64,000 nt of DNA from contig JANATF010000008.1 of NCBI GenBank assembly GCA_029449245.1, positions 124,001 through 188,000 of the forward strand, in the 5' to 3' direction. Of this stretch, positions 36,261 to 45,596 are shown in pieces (the stretch's first letter is position 1; each line of letters begins with the position of its first letter). Source of the DNA: Mortierella alpina (taxonomy: Eukaryota > Mortierellomycota > Mortierellomycetes > Mortierellales > Mortierellaceae). Position numbers and translations under genes: made by a program. Under the pieces are notes generated by a model. The model ran no database searches, was not told the DNA's origin, and saw only the letters and a program-made list of their open reading frames with translations.

Positions 36261-38333
36261 CTATGGACAATCGGTTTGGATGTATGGACCAATATCAGTG
36301 AGCCAGCCAATTCCTGCGGCAGCGACACTAAAATTCGTAACGGCACTTTTTTGACTTACTCTGCGTCGCGACCTCAGATACCGTGGCTCATGCGTATGAA
36401 GTGGTAAGAACGCATGGGATTCCGCGCTATAGGATGGGCCAGCGATCGTGTGACGGGTCATTGAGGCAAACCCAGCAAACTTGCTGGTCGAAGAACTTGG
36501 CAAGAGAGAATGAACAGATACAGGTGAGGCTGCCGTGGAGATGTCGGCGATGGTGACGATCGGAGACGATTCATCCGGATCAGACAAGGAGGACCTTGGC
36601 CGCCGATGTACCTCCCATGGCCAAGACGCCTGGAACTGGAGTACTCTCCTATCGACAGCGGTTGGCTGTGGTATGGGAAGGCTTGATGATGGCGACCGTG
36701 GCTGCCGCAACTTAAGTCGCAGCTTCAGTCTTCTCGGCATCTGGTTGTGGGGATCATTTTGCTGACTACTGCCGACGTAGTCATACGTTCCAGAACCTGG
36801 GAGAGAACCTCTGGAACAATCTGGTAGAGGTGTCGGGATCTCTTGGAGTACTCTGCTTCTTGTTGGACTCTGAGCTACCGGACGTGCTGAGTATGTGTTG
36901 ATATCCTGATTAGTCTCTGCGGTGGTCTTAGGACCGTCCGAGATATCATTCTCCTCCTCCTCGTTGGTGGTCTGGGACGTATCTTCCTCAATGATCCTGC
37001 GCCGTCGTCGAGGATATGGCGTGGGTGGAACTGTTGCCTGCCCTGGCTGCATCTCTGAAAATGTGACCTCTCCTACTTCTTGGCTAAACCCCTGGTCCTG
37101 GTCGTGCACAAGTTCTTGATCCGATTCAAGGCCTTGGAAGCATACTGGCAGTAGTGTGGGTCCATGCGAAATCGTCAAGTCCGTTGTGTCCGTCATGTCC
37201 ATGTCTTCCAAAAGGCCAGAAAATTCATCCTGATCGAACTCATCGATGGCGATTTGAGCGATTGGAGAGTGTTCTGACTCTGGACTTGGCTTTTGTGCTT
37301 GAACAGGATTGTGGGTCTGGTCCACATGTGAATGCAGCGAGTCCAAAATAGGTGACGACCGTGGTGGTGAAGGTGGTCCTTTTGAAGGACTGGGCAGTTG
37401 GCCGATATCTGAGGCGTCCAAGTCAACCGAGTGAGTCGTTTCAATGGACCTGTCTTCTGCACAAAACAGACAAGCCGGCATGTGGGCCACGAGATCTATC
37501 ACCGTTCCCCGGAAGCTGCAGCCAAATTGGTGATGGGGGCAATGATACTCAACAGCAAAACCGCACTATTGAAGCAACAGTAGTAAGTAACCAAGCCTTA
37601 TGGATGATCATAAGCGAAAATAATATGGGGTGGCGGACTTACCACGGCGAGATGCGACTCGACGTCCTCCATAAGCCCAGTCCACTGACATGACCTTGCC
37701 ATCGTTGTTGGACAACGGATAGTCTGCGAGCTTATGATCCGCTAAGTGAGCAACAACGATTGCGTTTAGATTTGTGAAGAAAACGAAGATTGCCCGCGGT
37801 GCACAGATGAAGTATACGCCTTCTGTACCTGGACAAATTTTGCTGGGCGAAAGGCACTGACGCGCAATCGTTCGGGCGGCTCTTGCATCCGACTGCACTC
37901 TGGGCACGCAACCGTGACGGGCTCCGTCTCTTCCGTAGCCGATGAATGGTCCGCGATGCAGTCTTCAACATAGCTGTCCAGACAAGCCTGACAGAAGACG
38001 TGGTCTAGGTACGTACGAGAGATGAGACACCAGAGTGCTATGGGGGTTCATTTTTCACAAATTGGCTGTGCTTTGGTAGCATGTGCCGTCCGAAAAGTAA
38101 ATAGGAACAAAAGCGTATTCTTTACCTTGACTACAGAAGACCTGGTATGGCTGGAGCAGAATATGTGTGCAGAGCGAGCATATAAGCTCGGCAGGCAGGT
38201 TGGCTCGGTCGACGAGTAGATCTACGGCAGCGAGTCTCTTGGAGGTCAGAAGGTAGACACCTTTTGTCCAATATGCGGTGCCAACGAGACCCAACAAGCT
38301 CTTTTTTTTGTCTTTACTTTTGTGAAGCCCCAT
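36261..38333 (-). CDS. RING and TRAF-type zinc-finger protein, probable E3 ubiquitin ligase (4 exons, 595 aa)
   Basis: Exons 38126-38333, 37829-38004, 37643-37741 and 36261-37565, phases agree. The RING finger is assembled across exons 1-2: ICSLC, then VFCSQ/DHVFCQACL, then ACPEC (about residues 53-105), which gives C-x2-C...C-x3-H-x2-C-x2-C...C-x2-C. TRAF-type zinc fingers follow: RCPTTMARSCQWTGLMEDVESHL and YHCPHHQFGCSFRGTVIDLVAH (about 129-185). The rest (about 200-595) is disordered, acidic and Ser/Pro-rich with basic patches (PRRRRR, RRLKLRLKLR). No MATH/TRAF-C domain is seen. RING plus TRAF fingers predict E2 binding and substrate ubiquitylation. The ATG at 38333 is followed by a Lys-rich stretch; it is the nearest in-frame start, but the N-terminus is the least certain part. 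Confidence 0.8.
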
Positions 38334-39042
38334 CGATCCAGGATTCTTGCGTTGTGGGTGGAGTGCCGGGTCAAAACCAGAGGCGGACGGCGAGCATAGA
38401 GGAGAGAGGGAGTTAGAGGAATGTGAGTTAAAGGAAGGACAGACACCAGGGAAGGAAGGTAAAGACGACGAAGACAGGACGTTAGGAAGGTAAAGAGGAC
38501 AGGGAGGAAGAAGGAAAGGAGGAAGGAAGGAAGGAAGGAGGAGTGGTTGGCAATAGAGGAAGGAACAAACGAAGGATGGAAGGAAGGAACGAAGGATGGA
38601 AGGAAGGAACGAAGGCGCGAAGGCACGAAGGGAGGGATGCAAGAGTGCGTGGCAAAAGACAGACAGCAGAAGGAGAGAAAAGAGCTGGGGGCAAACGAGA
38701 GGCAAAACGAGAGGCAAACGAGAGTTTCAAATATGCATGGGCGGACCTATGGTGGCTGCGTTATTTCCTTGCACTTGCTGGCTGGAAATACATGTTCTCG
38801 ACTTGGTGGCAAACACCCCGGCGGCCTTTCCAGCCTTGTATAATTGGCACTTGGTTGCCTTCACTTCCCCATCGACCTTTTCTCCTCAAGCAAACACCCA
38901 CCTCACTCCAGCTGCCTCGCTCCCAACCCTCATCAATGGTCTCGGCCGCACACGACCCTTTCACGCGCACAACTCGCTTCTCATTGCCATCTCCATTGTC
39001 TTTTTGACCCATCCAGGTCCCCTGCCGTCTTCATCCGCCACA
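38334..39042. promoter_or_regulatory. divergent region, RING/TRAF gene / PARP-like relic
   Basis: About 710 bp. Between 38400 and 38700 the plus strand has GGAAGGAA-type purine repeats (CT-rich leader on the RING gene's sense strand). From 38850 to 39040 the plus strand is C/T-rich, a leader for the PARP-like locus. Long frames on both strands are repeat translations. Confidence 0.5.
38510..38625 (+). repeat. GGAA/GAAC tandem purine repeats
   Basis: Clustered GAAGGAAGGAAGGA and GGAACGAAGGATGGAA units in the divergent promoter region. Confidence 0.65.
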
Positions 39043-39776
39043 ATGCCTCCCAAAAAGCAAGCCGTCGCTACCCCAATCTTCCAGGGCTGTGTCTTTGCAG
39101 CCTCAGGAAACTTTCCAAACTACAACCAGGCAGAGATCGGCCAACTCGTACAGTAACCTGACGCGGGTGCAGCCTTCCCCCGCACGGTTACCAAGAAAAT
39201 CACGCACTTGATCTCAACCGCAGCTGACGTCGCCAACCAGTCGACCAAGGTAGTTTAGGCAAGCTCCCTGGACCACGTCTCCATCGTCTCCATCGACTGG
39301 ATCCTGGACTCTCTGAAGCAGAAAAAGAAACTCGACGAGACAGTCTACAAACTGGACGCTACGTCGGCCTCCCCTGTCCCGTCAGCACCTGATGCTCCTT
39401 CTTCCCCACCTCTGGCTATCCCTGCCGCCAAGGCCGGTGGCAAGCGCAAAGCTGACGATAACGACGAGGAAGAGGACTTGGTTGAAAAAAAGATCAAACT
39501 GCTCAAGGACAAGGTCTCCAAGTCTTTGAGCACCCCGGGCAAGATCAAGCAGCCCGCTGTAGAGAACGCCTGTGCCTTTCAATCGATGTACGATGTATAT
39601 GTGGACCATGAGATTGCCTGGAATGCGCACTTTGACCAAATCAACATCAACGCCAACAACAACAAGTTTTACCTGATCCAACTTATCAGTTCGACCACTG
39701 GACAATATGCTGTCTTCTGTCACTGGGGACGCGTAGGTGAAGTCGATAAGTTCACTCAGCGAGGATTTGAAATAAA
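39043..39776 (+). pseudogene. BRCT/WGR (PARP-like) gene relic with two in-frame stops and a missing catalytic domain
   Basis: ATG at 39043 opens a frame running to about 39776 that is interrupted only by TAA at 39154-39156 and TAG at 39256-39258. Protein before, between and after the stops reads on in the same frame. It begins with an N-terminal BRCT-like region (QGCVFAASGNFPNY, THLISTAADVANQSTK, SIVSIDWILDSLKQKKKLDE), then a basic linker (GGKRKADDNDEEEDLVEKK) and a WGR start (FYLIQLISSTTGQYAVFCHWGRVGE). After GEVDKFTQRGFE similarity ends abruptly, and the ADP-ribosyltransferase domain expected after WGR is absent before the next gene at 39944. No intron can remove either stop (GT-AG pairs there would be 16-20 nt). 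It is either a dead copy or a gene needing recoding. Both stops fit a C-to-T change in a Gln codon. Confidence 0.72.
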
Positions 39777-39943
39777 TTTGTTGTTTCTCCAAAGCACTCC
39801 CTTCTGCCTCTTTTTTTTTCATTTCTCCTTCCGCCTACAGCCGAAGACGAAACCAGGAAAGGACACCAAGCAGGACCATATCACCCTCCCACCCTCATCA
39901 ACAACACATCCGACGTTTTCAAACCCCCAGCTCCGAATCCATC

Positions 39944-40546
39944 ATGGCCTCGCAAAAGACCCTCATCCCCCCATTGGTCCTCTACCGCCAGATCCTCCGC
40001 GCTCACCGGGTGCTCCCCTCGCAGTTCCGCATCCTCGGAGACGGCTATGTCAAATCCGAATTCCATAGGCACAAGGACGTCGACAACCCATTGTACATTG
40101 TCGGATTCCTAGAGCAATGGACCGAATACCTCAACCACCTCCACTCCTCCTCCCCAACCAAACCACAGCAGAACCAACATCAGGAGCACAGCAGTGTCTC
40201 ATCACACCAGTCAATAGCCCACGAGTCTGCCTCCTCGACTTCCACCACCTCACGTTCAACCCCATCAGCACCATTATCAGACGCCTCGGCTCAGGACGCT
40301 GCCCGGGAGGCAACTCTCCAACAGATCGTCGCCCAGGCAAAGCCCTTCGGCAAGAAACTCGACCCCGCACTGCTGGACAAGATGACCGATCAGCAACTGG
40401 GTCAGCTCTTTGAACTGCGCAAGGAAGCAAAGGGCTTGCAGTCACAGGACGAACTCGCAGAACTCGCAAAGGAGGAGGCACAGCTCTTTGAAAAGGTTGC
40501 CGCTGCTCTCCCACCCTCAGCTCTTTCTTCTGCAGCATCCAATTAG
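39944..40546 (+). CDS. succinate dehydrogenase assembly factor 3 (Acn9), LYR family (1 exon, 200 aa)
   Basis: Intronless, 200 residues, stop TAG at 40544-40546. The LYR motif is in place, LYRQILRAHRVLP, followed by GDGYVKSEFHRHKDVDNP and IVGFLEQWTEYL, the pattern of SDHAF3/Acn9. The family acts in the mitochondrial matrix to mature the iron-sulfur subunit of complex II. The core is about residues 1-70; it is followed by a Gln/His/Ser-rich insert (about 71-115) and a helical C-terminus (FGKKLDPALLDKMTDQQLGQ and onward) not found in the yeast protein, so the polypeptide is about twice the usual size of the conserved core. It begins 168 bp after the end of the PARP-like relic; its promoter may overlap the relic. 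Confidence 0.88.
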   Translation: MASQKTLIPPLVLYRQILRAHRVLPSQFRILGDGYVKSEFHRHKDVDNPLYIVGFLEQWTEYLNHLHSSSPTKPQQNQHQEHSSVSSHQSIAHESASSTSTTSRSTPSAPLSDASAQDAAREATLQQIVAQAKPFGKKLDPALLDKMTDQQLGQLFELRKEAKGLQSQDELAELAKEEAQLFEKVAAALPPSALSSAASN

Positions 40547-40574
40547 GAACCACCACCACTACCACCACCACCAC

Positions 40575-40602
40575 CACACACACACTCACACACACTCACA
40601 CA
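40575..40602 (+). repeat. CA-rich microsatellite after SDHAF3
   Basis: CCACCACCA units followed by (CACACT)n just after the stop codon. Confidence 0.7.
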
Positions 40603-40702
40603 CGCATCGATGGGTCATCGCTTAAGCATTTTTGTGCATAGTCAAAAAAAAAATACAAGGACATTAAGAAAAAGTCGATTGAAAAGCTCGAAAGTCGTTC
40701 TA

Positions 40703-43700
40703 TTATTGATAGTCTTCTGTGGGATAGACTTTCCGAAGTTCCTTGTTCATGACATAGTGGCCTCGGTTCCCATCCCAGCTCTCAAAATACTGCCCCACAG
40801 CCTCTATGCCCAATGGCCCCAGCTCTGAGAATTGAAGGTTGAACAGAGTAAAGCTTGTTGCGGACAAAATCGAGGGTGTTGCTGCGCTGGCAACAGGCAA
40901 TTCCGATGCCACTGCCGCCGCCGCTATTGCCGCAAGTGTCTCTGGCGTGGTTGAAGTTTCAGTTTCTGAGGACGTTGTCGTTGTCATTGCTGCGCCCAGG
41001 ATGCCGTCCGTGGTTGCATGTCTAGTGCTGGTGTTGGCTTCTACGTGTGCCTGCGACTCGTGATGAAGAGTGACAGAATGCTCTGCAAATAATGACGGGG
41101 CCACTGAAGGCGGCCGACGATGATCTCGGAACAACACTTGAATGTTTTCCTGCGCGACATACCGCCGCGATCCATCGCTAAGCAGAGCGTTGTAGAACGG
41201 CTGGTGTCTCCCGTATGTCAGCGAATCTATTCCCATGGATCGGATCCAGCCCTCTTCAGCCTCGCACTCTAGAAGAACAGAAAAAGGAGTTGCTGAGCTG
41301 CCAAGTACACACATTCGTGAAGGATAGCACTCAACAACACAAAAGTGCGCGCATGGACTTACTGAGGTCATAGCCATATATCACCCCTGTATAACGGTAG
41401 ATCAAGTGCCGAAAGACTTCGCCAACATAGTACTCTGGCTCTGGGCGTCGACGCTCCTCACCTCCGAACGTGTTCATCACTACTGACGGTCGTACGGGTT
41501 CCTCATCATGCATGCTGGTGGCAATTCCGTCCATAGATCTACTTTGTTGCTCGCCAGCAACAGAGTTGTGCCGTAACGATTGCTGGTGTGCATGGAACAA
41601 CTGACTGTCAATTGTTGGTGACGAAACGGTAGGTGTGGCGTTTGACGAAGAATCTGCCATTTCCTCGTGGTCCCCGTTATCGACTGCAATGTGAGATACC
41701 ATCCAAGAGGTGCCGGAGGACAGTGGGGGTGAAGCCGAGGTAGGCTGGACAGCCTTTGGGCGCCTCCTCCTACGAATGTGCCCTACGTCCCCAGCCTCGT
41801 CTGTCATCTCAAGCTCGCGAACCTGCGCCCTCAAAATCTTGATGGTCTCCTGAGTCGACGACGTGAAAGGGCCTGCACCCATATTCGTTAAGCCGCCTCT
41901 CCCGTGTGCATAAACATGATGAGGCCGAGGATGACCGTGATAATGCGGTAAACTTGAAGCACCATAACTCCTGGATGTGGACCGCCGGTAATCAGTCAAC
42001 TCCATGTCCTCAATCGCTATCCTGACAAATCCAATGTCCTCTGGCCAAAAATTGCTCAGATACTTTAGCCAGAGCACATACAGCCCCCACCTTGATAATA
42101 CGAAATGAGATGAGGGTTAGTGTGAAACGCTGAAGTATTCGATAGCACTGTGTGTTGCCATCGTGAAAGGATTGTTCTAGATGCATAATAATACAGTTGA
42201 ACGACTTACTCCTCGCTGGGATGCAATGCCAATAGTTGAGTTATGCCAGAGTACAGACTTGTTTGGTGATCCGAGCCTATCCTGTGAACCAAAATGCAAT
42301 GTATGTGAGCACGACAGATAATTATGATCAAGCCCGACGGCACCCGGGAACGCAAGCATGCAGAGAAACACATGAACATGTACCTCCCAGCACCTCCTGT
42401 CTGTTCTACTGCCAGTATTATGTTCCGCAAACAGCGTAAAAAGATTTCGAGGGGAGGCGTCGGCAGATCTCTGTAGACGCTCGGGGGCTGAGGAATGTTC
42501 AGACTCGAAAAGTAGTCTTCATACTCATCCGTTGACAGCAGCCGGTACGGAGGGTGGAATAAATCCAGATAGTATGTCTCGGGTGTAGATGTTGTTGCCA
42601 AGGGTGGCTCTGTAGCTCCACCTCCAGGGCTCGATCGGGAGTCATCTGTGGGTTCGCGAGGCCGATAGCGAATCATAAAGTGCTGTGGAAACCCCATAAG
42701 CTCCACACCTGCAATCCCGACTCGCTGTGCTAGCTCTGCAAAAACGACACAGAGAGAGATGGGGATGCCGACCTTGCGCACCAGGACTTTGTCAATGAAA
42801 CTGTTGAGCGGGTCGTAGTAGTTCTCCGTATTGCCTTTGAAGCCCTTTTCTACAGTGAAGAACCGGATCAAGTCCTTTAGCCTATCCACCTGCGATCCAT
42901 GATGCCGCGCATGACCTGCACTCGACGAGTCGTATCCATGTCCTAATGACGGTGCGATGGTGGTATCCTGGCCAAATCGGCCTACACTGCTTGCGGAGCC
43001 ATACACGGAGGGCGCCGACGTCGACGTCGAGTCATAGTCCTGGGAATCCTCCAGAGGCGAGATGGCTAAAAATTCCTGAGCCAGACTTTCGAACTGGCGA
43101 TCCAAGTCCGAGAGCTCCATCTCGTGGTCCGAAAACATGGCCATGAGCCCGCAGCCCTGCCAGATAGGAAAGCTCTGCTGGTTCGATCGATAAGCGCGCC
43201 ACTGGTCGAGCACCCAGCCCCGTTGCAGTCTCCGGAGTGTCTTACGCGCATAATAGGTCCGTGAGAGGTCCTTTTGCTCGCCATTTCGGCCAGAGATGAT
43301 GTTCTCGAGAACGTCGCGTGCATGGATCATGCCCACATCTGCAATGCCGTCCATGTGGCGCATCCTATTCCGAGAGTCTTCCACAATTTCTTCAAGCAAC
43401 ATGCGCACAATGGCATCCTTCTCACAGCGTTCCCGATACACGTCTTTCCAGAGGCTCATCCCGTACGGAGGGCAGGATACAGAATACCACGATTGTGGCG
43501 AGCGAAGATCAGGCAGCTGATCCGGAGGGAGCTGAGGCCGTATCCTATGGTCTGAATAGGATGTGTTACTGTCGTGTCTGGCGTTGGCGCCGTCCTCCTG
43601 GGTGGATGGTGGATCGTAATAGGTCGAATAGGGTGCTGGTGCAGGCCATGTCCGCCAGCGCTCCAAGCACAACTGCTGCCAAAGACTATTCTTTAACGCT

Positions 43701-43909
43701 AGCCTGTTCCATGTGCTGCAAGTTCTGGCTGCTCTGGCAAGGTCTAGTCAGTGGAGAAGCAATACGCAAAACACTTTCTATGTCAGTAAGGCTGAGTAGT
43801 TTGGAAATGAGCAGCGCATGCAATGCCTGGCATTACCTGGTGCTGCGAGATACCGAAGAACATCGTAGACGCAGTCGTCCGGTAATGTTGGCGGTGTCTT
43901 AATCATCAT
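40703..43909 (-). CDS. FBXO21-type protein: F-box, SirB1-like and YccV-like domains (5 exons, 932 aa)
   Basis: Exons 43837-43909, 42384-43743, 42210-42281, 41363-42090 and 40703-41268; all phases agree. The F-box spans intron 1: TLPDDCVYDVLRYLAAP/DLARAARTCSTWNRLA and LWQQLCLERW (residues 1-60). The central SirB1/transglutaminase-like domain (about 310-470) shows YYDPLNSFIDKVLVRKVGIP, LGIPISL-type ISLCVVFAELAQRVGIAGVEL and FPQHFMIRY. The C-terminal YccV/HspQ-like domain (about 725-800) shows YYVGEVFRHLIYRYTGVIYG and RSMGIDSLTYGRHQPFYNAL. This domain order is that of animal FBXO21, an SCF substrate receptor (known). Long disordered, Ser-rich linkers separate the parts, and an Ala-rich stretch lies near the C-terminus. 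The exon-4 acceptor is ATCAAG. First of two adjacent ATGs taken as start. Confidence 0.88.
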
Positions 43910-44211
43910 GGTTGAAAAGTCGCCTTTTCTGTGAAGTGGATGGCGCTTTGCTGGTGGGTTAACAACTCCTGCGTGATTCGGGTGAGTCTGCGCTTGCTGC
44001 GAAAGAAGCCTTGGGGGACGTTGCTGGGAAATGCAAATCAGCTTCGGCTGTTGTGCAGGAATGGCGACTGGTATGATGGCCTCTGCATACAGCGGGATAG
44101 AGGCTCTAAAGACGAGTGCGAACCAAGCCCTGCGCCTTGGTATGGAAACGTGGAATGTGCTGAAGGAAAGAAAAGAAGGATGACCAATGACCAATGGCAG
44201 AAGCACCGCAG

Positions 44212-44245
44212 TTTTTTTTTTTTTTTTTTTGCGCGCGCGCGCGCG
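44212..44245 (+). repeat. T19 followed by (GC)7 tract
   Basis: Nineteen T directly followed by GCGCGCGCGCGCGCG. It sits 300 bp upstream of the FBXO21-like start, next to a CACGTGAC motif. Alternating GC can adopt Z-form DNA (known). Confidence 0.8.
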
Positions 44246-44364
44246 ACCACCCGCCACGTGACTATCGCCGTTGGTGGGTTGTCATCGACAGACTCACGCG
44301 TCTACATTCACGCCTGTCGCGGCAACTACATCGATTATTACCACCATCAACTAAGGGTAGCACA

Positions 44365-44600
44365 ACGACAATGAGGCCGCACTGTGTCATCAGTGTGGTG
44401 CCCACACCGATATGTACAAGCTATGCAGTGGATGTAGTCTACAAGTGCAAGACCACAAAGTGCAACCACTGCGACCCAGACAGCCATGGTAGCTACTGCA
44501 CTGCATGTATTCAGGACAGTGTCTGTACTCTCTGTAAATCCTTCTGCTGCCTCTGGGATGATACCTCGGCAGAAGTCTTCGCACGATATGCGGGATAAGA
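44365..44600 (+). pseudogene. cysteine-rich zinc-ribbon-like relic with a frame change
   Basis: In one frame (44362-44440) CHQC (44385-44396) and CSGC (about 44424-44435) form a C-x2-C pair set around GAHTDMYKL. In the next frame CNHC (44461-44472), CTAC (about 44497-44508) and CTLC (44524-44535) follow at regular spacing. Five C-x2-C pairs in about 50 codons across two frames suggest one zinc-binding coding region broken by a single-base shift near 44437-44450. There is no room for an intron there. A possible acceptor (AAGGGTAG) lies just upstream. The downstream frame ends at 44598. No family is assigned, and chance cannot be excluded. Confidence 0.4.
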
Positions 44601-45596
44601 TTGTGTACGTTTGCACGCCCAGCATATACCAATGCCAGTGTTGGAATTCGTACTGTGGGACAATGCTTCGTGTCGTGCTGGTAGGAAAAGTGCAAGTGGA
44701 CTATGTTCCGCTAAAGCCTTTGAATCTCAAGCAACAACATCGACTGGTTACAAAACGATGGATGAGGAGGCACGGGTCGATGGCGACTACCAAATGTTGG
44801 AGTAGCGTAGGGGGCTGTTATTACAGCGCGCGGAGTGGTGTGAGTGCTGTAAACATGCTGGCTCGCTTGCAATCAGGGACAAACAGCGTACTGTACGTAC
44901 AATACGGATCATTGCCTTCGCTTTCACCCGCAGCTTGTTCGAGAATAGAATACAGACCGTCCACAGGGAGGATCGACGGGGAAGTGCGAGCAGAGTTACC
45001 GTCGAGGCTATCCTCATTGATGGCACCTCGAGACAGGTCATTCACAGCTGGATCAAAGGAGAGCCGAAGGAGAGAGAACAAACTAAATTTGTCGTATCAT
45101 TCAGCTAGTTAGCCATGCTGTAGGCATCATAAACCGAGACCAATCAATATACCAAAGTTGCATCCATATATCGTTTTATTGTATAGAGGAATTGGAGTGT
45201 GTGTGGAGGATGTCCAAAGTAAGGGCTCTGATGATTCTAATGGACGATATATGCAGCAGAAACAATAATAAGACAAGAGAAACAACATTACGGATCGAAG
45301 ATCGGGTGTGGTGGTGGTGGTGGTGGCAAAAGGAAAGAGAAAGGATCTTTCGCCGGAACGGTTCATGCAATACGAGCCCCTAGGGGACAAGGAGGAAAGG
45401 ATGACACAAGGGGGAAGGTCGATAGGTGGAGGGAGAGGCTATACAAGAGGACAGATGATCCCACGGGTGAAAAGAACGAACAGCGAGGGTGAGAGTGCGA
45501 GAGAAATAAATAATAACACAGCTGGGTCAAAAGAAGACCCTGGATGTACAAAGGCAAAGATGATCGACAGGACGGCAACATGCACGGTGGGGTCGT

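Larger units (their letters stand above)
43910..45596. other. region between FBXO21-like and homeobox genes
   Basis: About 1.7 kb holding a T19 run followed by (GC)7, a CACGTGAC box at about 44255-44262, the disrupted cysteine-rich stretch (listed separately), and near 45300 a GGTGGTGGT run. The minus strand around 44821-45081 has an open frame with ordinary composition (SRGAINEDSLDGNSARTSPS) but no start or splice partner was found. Confidence 0.45.
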
